Positions 16,190-25,427 of a DNA stretch of 64,000 nt are shown piece after piece. This DNA comes from Parvimonas sp035282405 (GTDB lineage: Bacteria; Bacillota; Clostridia; Tissierellales; Peptoniphilaceae). The notes beneath the pieces are model-generated. The model was not told the origin of the DNA, ran no database searches, and saw only the letters and a program-made list of their open reading frames with translations. The position numbers and the translations under genes were made by a program. The DNA lies in the NCBI RefSeq assembly GCF_035282405.1, contig NZ_JAYKBP010000001.1:248001-312000 (forward strand), read 5' to 3'. Position 1 is the first letter of the stretch. The number at the start of each line of letters is the position of its first letter.

Positions 16190-17419
16190 TTATTCATCTG
16201 ATAATTGCTTTCTCATTATATCCCAAGGTTTTACTTCAAATGGTAAAGGCATTTTTATAATTTGTTTTGCACGGGGTGCTACATCAATTTCTTCCCCTTT
16301 ATCATCATACATTTTTTCTATTCTAAATGTTTCAAAACCATCTCTAGGGCCAAAAAATTCAACTTCATCTCCAACAAAAATTCTATTTCTCTGTTCTATT
16401 GTTGCAATTTTTGTTTCCTTATCATAGTCCAAAACAAGTCCAACAAAATCATAAGTTCTTATATATGAGCTTGAATTGTAAAGTTGATCATTTTCATCCG
16501 GCTTTTTATAGTAAAATCCCTTTGTAAAATCTCTATGACTTGCTTTTTTAATCTCAAGTAAAAGTCTTTCTGCCATTTCTTTTGTATAAGTACCATTTTT
16601 AATTGCATCAAGAGCTAATCTATAACTTCTTATAACAGTTGCAACATAGTATTGAGTCTTTACTCTTCCTTCAATTTTTAAACTATGAACTCCTGCTTTG
16701 ATAACATCTTCAAGAGAATCCAACATACATAAATCTTTACTATTATATATAAAAGTTCCTTGTTCTGTTTCTTCAATAGGATAATACTCTCCTGGTCTTC
16801 TCTCTTCAACTAAATTATATTTCCATCTACAAGCATGAGCACAATCTCCCTTGTTTGCATCTCTTCCACACATATAGTTGCTCAATAAGCATCTTCCTGA
16901 ATATGAAATACACATTGCACCATGGACAAAAGCTTCAATATCAACTTCAGGTACTTCCTTATGTATTAAATTGATTTCTTCTAAAGATAATTCTCTTGCC
17001 ATTACAATTCGTTTAATACCTAAATCATACCAAAATTTTACAGTTCTATAATTTGTAACACTCGCCTGTGTGCTCATATGTACTTCAATATCTTTACTTA
17101 CAGAACGAACAGCAGTGTATATTCCAGCATCTGCAACGATTAATGCATCTACACCTATATCAACTAGAATTCTTACATATTCTTCAAGACCTATTAAATC
17201 ATCATTATGAGGAATAATATTCATTGTAATATATATTTTTTTGCCTCTTTCATGAACAAAATCAGTAGCTTCTTTTAGTTGTTCAACTGTAAAATTCTTA
17301 GATGCTTTTCTTAAACCGAATGATTCACCTGCAAGATAAACTGCATCAGCCCCGTAGATAATTGCCATTTTTAATTTTTCTATATCCCCTGCAGGGGCTA
17401 ATAGTTCAACTTCTTTCAT
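16190..17419 (-). CDS. trhP: U32-family tRNA hydroxylation protein TrhP (formerly peptidase U32)
   Basis: A 409-residue U32-family protein: LLAPAGDIEKLKMAIIYGAD at the start, EAFVHGAMCISYSGRC (the U32 signature with its Cys), SNYMCGRDANKGDCAHACRW (a cluster of cysteines) and a C-terminal beta-barrel part (VGLVLDYDKETKIATIEQRN). In Bacillus TrhP members hydroxylate tRNA U34 using prephenate, the first step to 5-methoxyuridine. Here it directly follows trmR, whose product methylates that hydroxyl group, so the pair is a complete local wobble-modification module. Older annotation as collagenase-like protease is not supported by context. Confidence 0.88.
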   Translation of the reverse strand: MKEVELLAPAGDIEKLKMAIIYGADAVYLAGESFGLRKASKNFTVEQLKEATDFVHERGKKIYITMNIIPHNDDLIGLEEYVRILVDIGVDALIVADAGIYTAVRSVSKDIEVHMSTQASVTNYRTVKFWYDLGIKRIVMARELSLEEINLIHKEVPEVDIEAFVHGAMCISYSGRCLLSNYMCGRDANKGDCAHACRWKYNLVEERRPGEYYPIEETEQGTFIYNSKDLCMLDSLEDVIKAGVHSLKIEGRVKTQYYVATVIRSYRLALDAIKNGTYTKEMAERLLLEIKKASHRDFTKGFYYKKPDENDQLYNSSSYIRTYDFVGLVLDYDKETKIATIEQRNRIFVGDEVEFFGPRDGFETFRIEKMYDDKGEEIDVAPRAKQIIKMPLPFEVKPWDIMRKQLSDE

Positions 17420-17448
17420 TAATTATTTTCTCCTTTAACTATTAAATA

Positions 17449-17471
17449 GGAATCCAAGAAAACTGGATTCC
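17449..17471 (-). other. hairpin between trmR and trhP
   Basis: GGAATCCA and TGGATTCC flank a 7-base loop. No U-tract follows on the minus strand, so it is more likely an mRNA processing or stability element than a terminator. Confidence 0.5.
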
Positions 17472-17486
17472 CATTAAATATTTAAT

Positions 17487-18125
17487 CTATTTTTTATAAC
17501 ATATAGCCATACCATCGTCTATTGGTATTATAGTAGTCGAAAATTCATCACTATTTGTGATAATTTTTAAAAACTCTTTTAATCTTTTAACTATTGTGTT
17601 TTTTCTTCTTATATTATTTTTTTCTTTTGCAACAAGACCTCGAAACAGAATATTATCTGAAACTAATATTCCCCCATGATTTAATTTTTCAATAGATTTC
17701 TCGAAAAAACTTATATATTGCCCTTTTGCAGCATCCATAAAAATCATATCATATTTATCTGTAATAAAATCTAAAGCGTCATTTGCATCAGCAAATATAA
17801 GATCTATATTCTTATCACAACCCGCTCTTTTTATGAACTCTTTTGCTTTTAAAAAGTTTTTCTCATCAATCTCAATAGTTGTGATAATAGAATCAGGATA
17901 AGCTCTATTCATAATTATAGATGAATAACCTATTGCAGTTCCAATCTCTAAAATTCTTTTTGGTTTTTTTAACATTACTAAAAATTCTAAAAATCTAGCA
18001 ACTTCAACTTCTATAATTGGAACTTTATTTTTGCAAGCAAATTCTTCCATTTCAATTAAAATAGGCTCTCTACTTTGTTCTAAACTCCTGATATATTCAG
18101 AAACATAATTTGCAACTACTTCCAT
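17487..18125 (-). CDS. trmR: tRNA 5-hydroxyuridine methyltransferase TrmR (YrrM-type O-methyltransferase)
   Basis: A 212-residue class I SAM methyltransferase of the YrrM group: RILEIGTAIGYSSIIMNRAY is the SAM-binding GxGxG-like motif (about residues 55-74), TIEIDEKNF supplies the acidic ribose ligand, and DMIFMDAAKGQY carries the catalytic metal-ligand Asp. YrrM/TrmR converts 5-hydroxyuridine-34 to 5-methoxyuridine in tRNA. The start overlaps the ylbF stop in TAATG, indicating coupled translation; trhP follows. The family also includes caffeoyl-CoA-like methyltransferases, but the neighbour decides the call. Confidence 0.87.
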   Translation of the reverse strand: MEVVANYVSEYIRSLEQSREPILIEMEEFACKNKVPIIEVEVARFLEFLVMLKKPKRILEIGTAIGYSSIIMNRAYPDSIITTIEIDEKNFLKAKEFIKRAGCDKNIDLIFADANDALDFITDKYDMIFMDAAKGQYISFFEKSIEKLNHGGILVSDNILFRGLVAKEKNNIRRKNTIVKRLKEFLKIITNSDEFSTTIIPIDDGMAICYKK

Positions 18126-18448
18126 TATTCTGCTATTGTTTCTTCCAACATTTTTACTATATCATTCATTATAGTTGAAATCCTAACTTCTGCTGCCATA
18201 AATTCTGATATTTCAGAATTGCTCATCAAAATTGCATTCAAATCATTAAGTTGTTTTTCTTTTTCAGTAACATCTTCTCCATTTTGCTTTGCAACTTGAT
18301 AATCATATAACTTCTTATGAAAATCATCTATAATTTTTTTATTTTCAGGATTTTCATCAATTTTTTTCTTTAATCGTTTAAACTCTTTAACTTCATCACA
18401 ATTTTTAAAATCATTTGAAAAAGTTAAGATACTATTATAAATATTCAT
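18125..18448 (-). CDS. YlbF/YmcA-family protein
   Basis: A 107-residue all-helical protein of the YlbF/YmcA (DUF964) family, recognised from VKEFKRLKKKIDENPENKKIIDDFHKKLYDYQ and the C-terminal helix. In Bacillus YlbF, YmcA and YaaT form a complex that steers RNase Y. Here the gene is immediately downstream of RNase J, which supports an RNA-decay link, although no RNase Y or YaaT gene is in view. No cysteines for an iron-sulfur cluster are present in the C-terminal part. Confidence 0.8.
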   Translation of the reverse strand: MNIYNSILTFSNDFKNCDEVKEFKRLKKKIDENPENKKIIDDFHKKLYDYQVAKQNGEDVTEKEKQLNDLNAILMSNSEISEFMAAEVRISTIMNDIVKMLEETIAE

Positions 18449-18456
18449 AAAACCTC

Positions 18457-20130
18457 CTAAAGCTCTGTAATTATAGGAATAATCATTGGACCTCTTTTTA
18501 TTTCATGATAGATATAAGAATTTAAATCTTTTCTAATATTATATCTCATAGTTCCAATATCTGTTATAGAATCATCCTTACAAATACTTAAAGTATTTTC
18601 AACAACTTTTCTCATTTCAGAAACAAGATCCAAATTTTCCTTTACATAGATAAATCCTCTTGAAACTATTTCAGGTCCCGAAATTATTTCTTTAGTAGAT
18701 TTTTCAAGAACTACCATAACAATTATAATACCATCTTCTGATAGATGTTTTCTATCTCTTAAAACTGCACTACCTACATCACCAACTCCAAGTCCATCAA
18801 CCAAAATATTTCCAGACTCAACTGTTCCTGATATAAATCCTTCTTGTTTGTAATTAAATTCAAAAACAGTACCATTTCTTCCTATTAGAATATTATCTTT
18901 CGACATACCCATTTCAACCGCTAGTTTTGCATGTCTTTTTAAATGTCTTGACTCTCCATGAACTGGAATAAAGTACTTTGGTTTAACTAAAGTATGAATT
19001 AACTTTAATTCTTCCTGACAAGCATGGCCTGAAACATGAACCTCTGCAAGAGAAGAATGAATTACTTTAACTCCCATTTCAACAAGACGATTTACAAGTC
19101 CAAAAAAGATTTTTTCATTTCCAGGAATTGGTGAGGCTGAAATTATTACAGTGTCACTTTCAGTCAATACAAGTTTTCTATGCTCTCCGTAAGCCATTCT
19201 ATTTAATGCACTCATAGGCTCACCTTGGCTTCCAGTCATCAAAAGTACAATTTCAGACTCATCATACTTATTAATATCCTTTAAGTCAATAAGAGTTCCT
19301 TTTTCTATTTCCAATTTATTGAGTTCAGTAGCAACCTTAATAACATTAACCATAGATCTGCCTGACACAGCAACTTTTCTTTTAAATTTCTCCGCAGCTT
19401 TTATTATTTGTTGCACACGATGAAGGTTAGACGCAAATGTTGCAACTATAATTCTTCCATGAGCTTTACTAAAAAGTTCTATAAAAGTTTCTCCTACTGA
19501 ACTTTCACTCATTGTATATCCAGGTCTTTCAACATTGGTACTATCTGCACATAAGAGCATAACTCCATCAATTCCCCATTGAGCAATACGATGTAAATCC
19601 ATTTTATCTCCATCAATAGGTGTGTAATCAATTTTGAAATCTCCCGTAAAAATAATATTGCCAACTGGTGTTTTTATTCCGAAACTTACACTGTCAGGAA
19701 TACTATGACAAGCTCTTATATATTCAACAGAAAAATGCTTAGTTTTTATAATTTCTCCGGCATTTACCAAGTGTAAACTTTCTTTACTAAGATTATGTTC
19801 CTGTAATTTACTTTCAACAAGACCTAAAGTTAATTTAGTTCCATAAACGGGTACATTTATCTTTTTTAATATATATGGGACGGCTCCGATGTGATCTTCG
19901 TGTCCATGTGTCAAAAAAAGCGCTTTTACCCTATCAATATTTTTCATTAAATAGGTAATATCCGGAATTACTATATCTATTCCTGGCATATCATCATCTG
20001 GAAAAGTCATTCCACAATCTAGAATGATAATTTCATCATCATATTCCAAAATAGACATATTTTTACCTATTTCACCAACTCCACCTAAGGGTATCATCTT
20101 TAAAGTTTTCTTTTTATTTTTTTGCACCAC
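18457..20130 (-). CDS. rnj: ribonuclease J
   Basis: A 557-residue metallo-beta-lactamase/beta-CASP ribonuclease with endonuclease and 5'-3' exonuclease activity in mRNA turnover and rRNA maturation. Key motifs: FLTHGHEDHIGAVPY (HxHxDH, zinc ligands, about 74-84), FTGDFKIDYTP, CADSTNVERPGYT, SGRSMVNVIKVA, and HVSGHACQEELKLIHTLVKPK with PVHGESRHLKRHAKLA in the beta-CASP region. The C-terminal domain of RNase J is complete. It lies between fur and ylbF in an operon with 9-base gaps. Whether it corresponds to J1 or J2 cannot be settled from one copy. Confidence 0.95.
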   Translation of the reverse strand: MVQKNKKKTLKMIPLGGVGEIGKNMSILEYDDEIIILDCGMTFPDDDMPGIDIVIPDITYLMKNIDRVKALFLTHGHEDHIGAVPYILKKINVPVYGTKLTLGLVESKLQEHNLSKESLHLVNAGEIIKTKHFSVEYIRACHSIPDSVSFGIKTPVGNIIFTGDFKIDYTPIDGDKMDLHRIAQWGIDGVMLLCADSTNVERPGYTMSESSVGETFIELFSKAHGRIIVATFASNLHRVQQIIKAAEKFKRKVAVSGRSMVNVIKVATELNKLEIEKGTLIDLKDINKYDESEIVLLMTGSQGEPMSALNRMAYGEHRKLVLTESDTVIISASPIPGNEKIFFGLVNRLVEMGVKVIHSSLAEVHVSGHACQEELKLIHTLVKPKYFIPVHGESRHLKRHAKLAVEMGMSKDNILIGRNGTVFEFNYKQEGFISGTVESGNILVDGLGVGDVGSAVLRDRKHLSEDGIIIVMVVLEKSTKEIISGPEIVSRGFIYVKENLDLVSEMRKVVENTLSICKDDSITDIGTMRYNIRKDLNSYIYHEIKRGPMIIPIITEL

Positions 20131-20139
20131 AACAATCCC

Positions 20140-20583
20140 CTACTTCTTTTCAAAATTTGAACAATCTGAACACTTTCCATAGAATTTTAAATCGTGGTTT
20201 ATAATTTTAAATTTATATTTTTCTTCAATAATTTGTTCTAAAGTTTCTAAATAATCTTCTTCAACTTCAATTATCTTTCCACAATCTTTACACAGAAGAT
20301 GATGATGTTGATGCTTGTCATCATCTCTTATGATTTCATATCTATATCTTTTATCATCAAAATCCAATTTATGAACTATATTCATTTTATCAAAAATAAC
20401 AAGTGTACGATAAACAGTAGCAATTCCCAAATCTTTATCATATTTACTAGCTATTTCATGTAGTTCTTCTGGACTTAAATGATTACCTTTATTTTCATTT
20501 AGGACATTAAAAACAATTTCTCTTTGTTTAGTAATCTTATAGTTGTTTTCAACTAACAACTTTTTCATTTCTTTTACTTCCAT
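20140..20583 (-). CDS. fur: Fur-family metal-responsive repressor
   Basis: A 147-residue Fur-superfamily regulator. Winged helix with recognition helix DLGIATVYRTLVIFDKM (51-67), the metal-site histidines HQHHH (91-95), and two CxxC pairs (C98/C101 and C138/C141) that hold a structural zinc. These features fit Fur or Zur rather than PerR; metal preference cannot be read off. AGGAG precedes the ATG. It is cotranscribed with ruvX and RNase J. One Fur-box-like site is present elsewhere in the window, at the promoter of the ABC exporter near 52.9 kb. Confidence 0.9.
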   Translation of the reverse strand: MEVKEMKKLLVENNYKITKQREIVFNVLNENKGNHLSPEELHEIASKYDKDLGIATVYRTLVIFDKMNIVHKLDFDDKRYRYEIIRDDDKHQHHHLLCKDCGKIIEVEEDYLETLEQIIEEKYKFKIINHDLKFYGKCSDCSNFEKK

Positions 20584-20598
20584 AACTATTCTCCTTTT

Positions 20599-20841
20599 CT
20601 AAATATTTTCTTTTTCTGACTTTAATTCCTCATAAACATCTATCGCATCGGAAAGTTCTTCATCATCAATACCTTCCAAATTAATATTTCCTTCTTTATC
20701 ATATACAATCTTCAAAATATATGTGTTGATATCATCTTTTGAATTCAAAACAGCGTACTCACTTTCATTCATACCAAAAGTTTCAACTAATTCAAAAATA
20801 ATTTTTTTCCCATTTTCATCAAAAGCTTCAAAACGCTCCAA
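20599..20841 (-). CDS. DUF1292 (YrzB-like) small acidic protein
   Basis: An 80-residue protein of the DUF1292 family, recognised by FEAFDENGKKIIFELVETF, ESEYAVLNSKD and the acidic C-terminus. No biochemical function is known for the family. Conserved position between ruvX and fur, following ireB-ruvX, as in many Clostridia and bacilli. Nothing unusual in length or composition. Confidence 0.85.
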   Translation of the reverse strand: MERFEAFDENGKKIIFELVETFGMNESEYAVLNSKDDINTYILKIVYDKEGNINLEGIDDEELSDAIDVYEELKSEKENI

Positions 20842-20851
20842 AATATCACTC

Positions 20852-21277
20852 CTATTTTCTATCCAAATATGACTGTAAAATGTAGGTTGCTGCCACTTTA
20901 TCTATTACTTTTTTTCTTTTTTTTCTACTCATATTTCCTTCAATTAAAATTCTTTCGGCACTAACAGTTGTAAGTCTTTCATCTTGCATAATTATCTCTA
21001 TATTAAAACTATTTTCTTTTAAAAAATTCTTAAGCTCATCAACAAAAGCTAGTACTTTTTCACCTTGTGGTCCAATTGTGTTATTCATATTCTTAGGAAG
21101 TCCAACAACAATTTTAATAATATTTTCTTTAATTATTATATTTTTTAATGATTCCAAATCCTTCTCAATAAATTCTCTAAAAATTGTACTATGCCCTTCT
21201 GCCATAATAAACAATGGATCACTAATAGCAACTCCTATAGTCCTATCGCCTACATCCAAAGCCATATATCTATCCAT
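20852..21277 (-). CDS. ruvX: RuvX/YqgF-family Holliday junction resolvase-like nuclease
   Basis: A 141-residue RNase H-fold protein: YMALDVGDRTIGVAISDPLF with the first catalytic Asp (residue 8), VVGLPKNMNNTIGPQG, and EIIMQDERLTTVSAERIL with further acidic site residues, then the C-terminal KVAATYILQSYL. YqgF members process 16S rRNA 5' ends and have been described as Holliday junction resolvases. It follows ireB, with about 50 bases between them and no visible terminator. Confidence 0.92.
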   Translation of the reverse strand: MDRYMALDVGDRTIGVAISDPLFIMAEGHSTIFREFIEKDLESLKNIIIKENIIKIVVGLPKNMNNTIGPQGEKVLAFVDELKNFLKENSFNIEIIMQDERLTTVSAERILIEGNMSRKKRKKVIDKVAATYILQSYLDRK

Positions 21278-21330
21278 AAATACCCCTTTTTAACATTATG
21301 TAAAAGCCTCGACAATTTGCCAGGATAAAT

Positions 21331-21582
21331 TTAATCCTTTATATAATTTTCTAAAAATTCTTCAAGTATTTCATCTCTACTAACTTGTCTAATTAAACCC
21401 CTAGCATTATTATAGCTAGTAATATAAGTAGGATCTCCTGAAAGAATATATCCTATAATTTGATTTTTAGGATTATATCCCTTAATTTCGAGTGCTGAAT
21501 ACACTATTTTTATTATTTCTTTAATACTTTTTTTATCAGTTGGTATTTCAATTCTCATTGTTTCATTAAATTCGTTTGACAT
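21331..21582 (-). CDS. ireB: IreB-family regulatory phosphoprotein
   Basis: An 83-residue UPF0297/IreB protein. The start SNEFNETMRIEIP contains the threonine cluster phosphorylated by the PASTA kinase IreK in enterococci, where IreB restrains cephalosporin resistance. The core IVYSALEIKGYNPKNQIIGYILSGDPTYIT is highly conserved. The invariant alaS-ireB-ruvX order is kept. No PASTA kinase gene is in this window. Confidence 0.93.
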   Translation of the reverse strand: MSNEFNETMRIEIPTDKKSIKEIIKIVYSALEIKGYNPKNQIIGYILSGDPTYITSYNNARGLIRQVSRDEILEEFLENYIKD

Positions 21583-21597
21583 ATAATCCCTCCTATT

Positions 21598-24204
21598 TTA
21601 CATTTGAGATTTTAAAATCTCCTCGGCTTTTCCTAAAGCAAAATCTACCTTGCTCAAGTCTTTTCCTCCTGCTGATGCGATATCAGGTCTACCTCCACCG
21701 TTTCCACCAACAAGTTTTGCAACTTCTTTAACAATATTTCCGGCATTTATTTTTTTTGCATTCAAATCTTTACTTACTCCAACTGTAAAAGTAAGTCTTC
21801 CTTGATAAACATTAGCAAACACTATTACACTTTTACCCAATTTATCTCTTAATTTATCAATTAAATCTCTTAAATCATTTTGATTTTCAAATTCTACTTT
21901 TTTAGCAATAAAAGAAATACCATCTATATCTTTCTTTTCTGCTATAAAAGTATCTAAACTACTCAAAGTCATTTGGGACTTTATTTCTTTTAGTTCTTTT
22001 TCTAAAGATTTAATATCATCAGTTAGAGAAACTACTTTAGAAACTAACTCAGGCTTTTTACATTTTAATACATTTGAAACTTCTTCAACTTGATTTTCAG
22101 TTTTCTTTAAGTATTCATAAACACTTCTACCTGTAATAGCCTCAATTCTTCTAACTCCAGCAGCAACACTTGATTCTGAAATTATTTTAAACATTTGAAT
22201 TTCACTAACATTTCTTACATGTGTCCCTCCACAAAGTTCTATTGACCAACCTCCAAAAGAAACCACTCTTACAACATCTTTATACTTATCTTCAAAAAGT
22301 CCTATTGCACCCATTTCTGAAGATTCCTCTAAAGACATTTCCTTTATGATTGTATCAAGGTTTAAAGCAATTTTATCATTTACAATTTGTTCTGCTCTTT
22401 TTAAATCCTCTTGGCTTATAGCTTCAAAATGTGTAATATCAAATCTTAATTTATTTGCATCTACCAAAGAACCAGCTTGATTAATATGATTACCTAGAAC
22501 TTCTATTAATGCTTGATGTAAAAGATGTGTTGCAGAATGATTTTTCATAATATCACGTCTATTATTTACATCTATTTTAAATGTTAACTCATCATTTAAA
22601 TTAACATTTCCACTAATAACTTCTACACTGTGGAAAATTCCATTATTTTTATTTTTCTTAGTATCTAAAACTTTAAGCTCACAGTTTTCGCCAATAATAA
22701 TTCCAATATCTCCTACTTGTCCTCCACCTTCTCCATAGAAAACAGTCCTATCAGATACTAAAAATGCCTTATCTCCTTGATTTAATGTAGAAACTGCTGA
22801 TTCATCTTTAAATAGTTTTATAACTTTTCCAACACATACATTATCTGTATATCCTAAAAACTCTGTAGTTTCCAAAGTCTTTAGATAGTCAGTATTTTTT
22901 TCGCTCCAACCTGCTGATGAAACATTTCTGCCTTCTCTTGCTCTAATCTTTTGATCTTGCATATTTTTATTAAAAGCTTCTTCATCAACTGTCATCTTTT
23001 CTTCTTCTAAAATTTCTTTTGTCAAATCTAATGGAAATCCATAAGTATCATATAATTTAAAAGCCTTATCCCCAGATAAAACCTTTGAATTCTTTGATTT
23101 TTCATCTTCTATGTAAGAATTCAAAATACCTAATCCTTGTTCTATAGTCTCTTGGAATTTAGATTCTTCAGCGTTTAAAATCTTAAAAATTCTTTCACTA
23201 TCTTCTAATAATTCAGGATATTCCATATTATAAGCTTCCATAACAACTTTTGAAACATCCATCAAAAAATTATCCTTAATTCCCAATAATTTACCATGTC
23301 TTGCAGCACGTCTTATAAGTCTTCTTAAAACATAGCCTCTTTGTTCATTACTTGGAATTACACCATCATAAATTAAAAATGTCATAGCTCTAGCATGATC
23401 TGCTATTACTCTTATAGAAATATCAGAAATTTCATTTGATTTGTATTTAACTCCGGAAATTTCTTCTATTTTCTTAATTATAGTATCAACTAAGCCTATT
23501 TCAAATATATTATCTTTTTCTTCCAAAACTAAAGTAAGTCTTTCAAGTCCCATTCCGGTATCAATATTAGGATGATCTAATCTATGATAATTTCCTTCTT
23601 TGTCCTTATTAAATTGAGTAAAAACTAAATTCCAGATTTCCATAAATCTATCATCAGGATTTGTATATTTTTCTCCTCTATCATACATAATTTCAGAGCA
23701 CGGACCACAAGGGCCAACTTCTAATTCCCAAAAATTGTCTTCTTTTCCAAGTCTTTGAATTTTTTCCGCTGGAAGTCCAACTTCATTTCTCCAAATATTA
23801 TAAGCTTCATCATCTTCTTCATAAACTGTTACAGATAGTAAATTTTTATCCATTTCTAATTTTTCTGTCAAAAATTCCCAAGCCCAAGTTATTGCTTCTC
23901 TTTTAAAATAATCTCCAAATGAAAAATTCCCTAACATTTCAAAAAAAGTTCCATGTCTCTGAGTTTTTCCTACATTATCGATATCAGCTGTTCTAATACA
24001 TTTTTGACTAGAAGTAGCTCTATTTTTACTCATTTTTTTTACCCCTGTAAAATAATCTTTTAATGGAGCCATTCCAGCATTTATAAGCAATAAACTTTTA
24101 TCATTATTTGGTATTAAAGGATAACTCTTTAAACGTAAATGTCCTTTACTTTCAAAAAACTCTAAATACTCTTCTCTAATTTCATTTAATCCTAATTTTC
24201 TCAT
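21598..24204 (-). CDS. alaS: alanyl-tRNA synthetase
   Basis: An 868-residue class II synthetase. Class II core with RATSSQKCIRTADIDNVGKT and RHGTFFEMLGNFSFGDYF (motif 2 region), GMGLERLTLVLE (motif 3), the editing domain with NHSATHLLHQAL and the zinc-binding CGGTHV (here ELCGGTHVRNVSE), and the C-Ala domain ending GGGRPDIASAGGKD. Charges tRNA-Ala and deacylates mischarged Ser/Gly species. Third gene of the nifS operon; no T-box element is visible in the 9-base gap upstream. Confidence 0.97.
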   Translation of the reverse strand: MRKLGLNEIREEYLEFFESKGHLRLKSYPLIPNNDKSLLLINAGMAPLKDYFTGVKKMSKNRATSSQKCIRTADIDNVGKTQRHGTFFEMLGNFSFGDYFKREAITWAWEFLTEKLEMDKNLLSVTVYEEDDEAYNIWRNEVGLPAEKIQRLGKEDNFWELEVGPCGPCSEIMYDRGEKYTNPDDRFMEIWNLVFTQFNKDKEGNYHRLDHPNIDTGMGLERLTLVLEEKDNIFEIGLVDTIIKKIEEISGVKYKSNEISDISIRVIADHARAMTFLIYDGVIPSNEQRGYVLRRLIRRAARHGKLLGIKDNFLMDVSKVVMEAYNMEYPELLEDSERIFKILNAEESKFQETIEQGLGILNSYIEDEKSKNSKVLSGDKAFKLYDTYGFPLDLTKEILEEEKMTVDEEAFNKNMQDQKIRAREGRNVSSAGWSEKNTDYLKTLETTEFLGYTDNVCVGKVIKLFKDESAVSTLNQGDKAFLVSDRTVFYGEGGGQVGDIGIIIGENCELKVLDTKKNKNNGIFHSVEVISGNVNLNDELTFKIDVNNRRDIMKNHSATHLLHQALIEVLGNHINQAGSLVDANKLRFDITHFEAISQEDLKRAEQIVNDKIALNLDTIIKEMSLEESSEMGAIGLFEDKYKDVVRVVSFGGWSIELCGGTHVRNVSEIQMFKIISESSVAAGVRRIEAITGRSVYEYLKKTENQVEEVSNVLKCKKPELVSKVVSLTDDIKSLEKELKEIKSQMTLSSLDTFIAEKKDIDGISFIAKKVEFENQNDLRDLIDKLRDKLGKSVIVFANVYQGRLTFTVGVSKDLNAKKINAGNIVKEVAKLVGGNGGGRPDIASAGGKDLSKVDFALGKAEEILKSQM

Positions 24205-24213
24205 ATATCCCTC

Positions 24214-25416
24214 TTAATTATTAATTTTATCCTTGTATAAATATTTTTTTACATAAGGTTTAGTATGTTTGTAAATTATCTTTATAACCGCAGCAATAGG
24301 CACTGAGAAAATCATACCCAAAACTCCAAACATTCCTCCACCTATAATTAATAGTATCAAAACTATTAGTGGGTGCATTCCTGTACTATCTCCAAGTATT
24401 TTTGGCCCCAAAATATTATTTTCAAGCCATTGAACGAAACAAAATAGTACTGCAACCCAAAAAGCAGTAAATGGTCCTTTAAATAATGCAAGTAAAACAG
24501 CAGGTACAAAACCTAAAAATGGACCAATATATGGAATAATATCTGCCACACATGTTATAACCCCTATAACAAAAGAAAATTCAATTCCGAACGCCATTAA
24601 ATATATCATAGTAGCTACTCCTACAAAAATAGCCATTATAATTCTACCTCTTACAAACATGGATAATGATTCATCTATTTCTCTCCATATTTTAACCAAG
24701 AAATTTTCATACCTATCAGGAACTTTCTTTCCTATTACGTCAAAAATTTTATCTTTTTCAAGCAATAAATAAAATGTTATTACAGGAATTAATATAAGTT
24801 GAATAACTATTCCTATAAAATTCGATATTCCTGCAACCATTCCTGTTATCCAAGTTGCAGAAGATGATAGTAATGTATTGGCAATTTTTACAAGTTGACC
24901 ATTTATACTATTTATCATTTCATTAATAAAAGGTGTATCTGTAAATAAATTTTGTCTAATACTATCACTATAATCAACAAAATTTTTGACCATATCAGGC
25001 AAAGAGAACAATAAATGTTTAAATTGTCTAAATGTACTTGGAAATATTCCAATCGCCAAAACACAAATTGAAAGTGTAATTATAATATAAATAAGTATTA
25101 TAGCATATAACCTCTTTATTTTTTTCCCCTCAAGAAATTTCATAAATGGATTTAGAATATACGCAATAATTACTGATGCTAAAAATGTAAAAAAAGTTAT
25201 TCTTAATATAGGATAAATACTATATAGATAAAACATAGCAAATGTCGATAAAATATATAACATCATTCTTAAAATTTTAAGCTTATTAAATCTTATTTTA
25301 TCATCGTAATCTAACTTCTTATTTGAAAATTGAATAAATACGTAAATTCCAACAATCAATAAAATCGAAATCAATATTTTTATAGTAATATTTAACACAA
25401 AATCAAAATCTAACAT
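24214..25416 (-). CDS. AI-2E/PerM-family transporter
   Basis: A 400-residue polytopic membrane protein with about eight hydrophobic helices of the AI-2E transporter (PerM/YdiK) family. Recognised by FFTFLASVIIAYILNPFMKFLEGKKIKRL, the central soluble segment, and the C-terminal VADIIPYIGPFLGFVPAVLLALF and PKILGDSTGMHPLIVLILLIIGGGMFG blocks. Family members export small molecules or exchange ions; substrate is unknown here. It sits between nifS and alaS, a common but unexplained neighbourhood in Clostridia. Confidence 0.88.
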   Translation of the reverse strand: MLDFDFVLNITIKILISILLIVGIYVFIQFSNKKLDYDDKIRFNKLKILRMMLYILSTFAMFYLYSIYPILRITFFTFLASVIIAYILNPFMKFLEGKKIKRLYAIILIYIIITLSICVLAIGIFPSTFRQFKHLLFSLPDMVKNFVDYSDSIRQNLFTDTPFINEMINSINGQLVKIANTLLSSSATWITGMVAGISNFIGIVIQLILIPVITFYLLLEKDKIFDVIGKKVPDRYENFLVKIWREIDESLSMFVRGRIIMAIFVGVATMIYLMAFGIEFSFVIGVITCVADIIPYIGPFLGFVPAVLLALFKGPFTAFWVAVLFCFVQWLENNILGPKILGDSTGMHPLIVLILLIIGGGMFGVLGMIFSVPIAAVIKIIYKHTKPYVKKYLYKDKINN

Positions 25417-25427
25417 ATTACCTCCAT

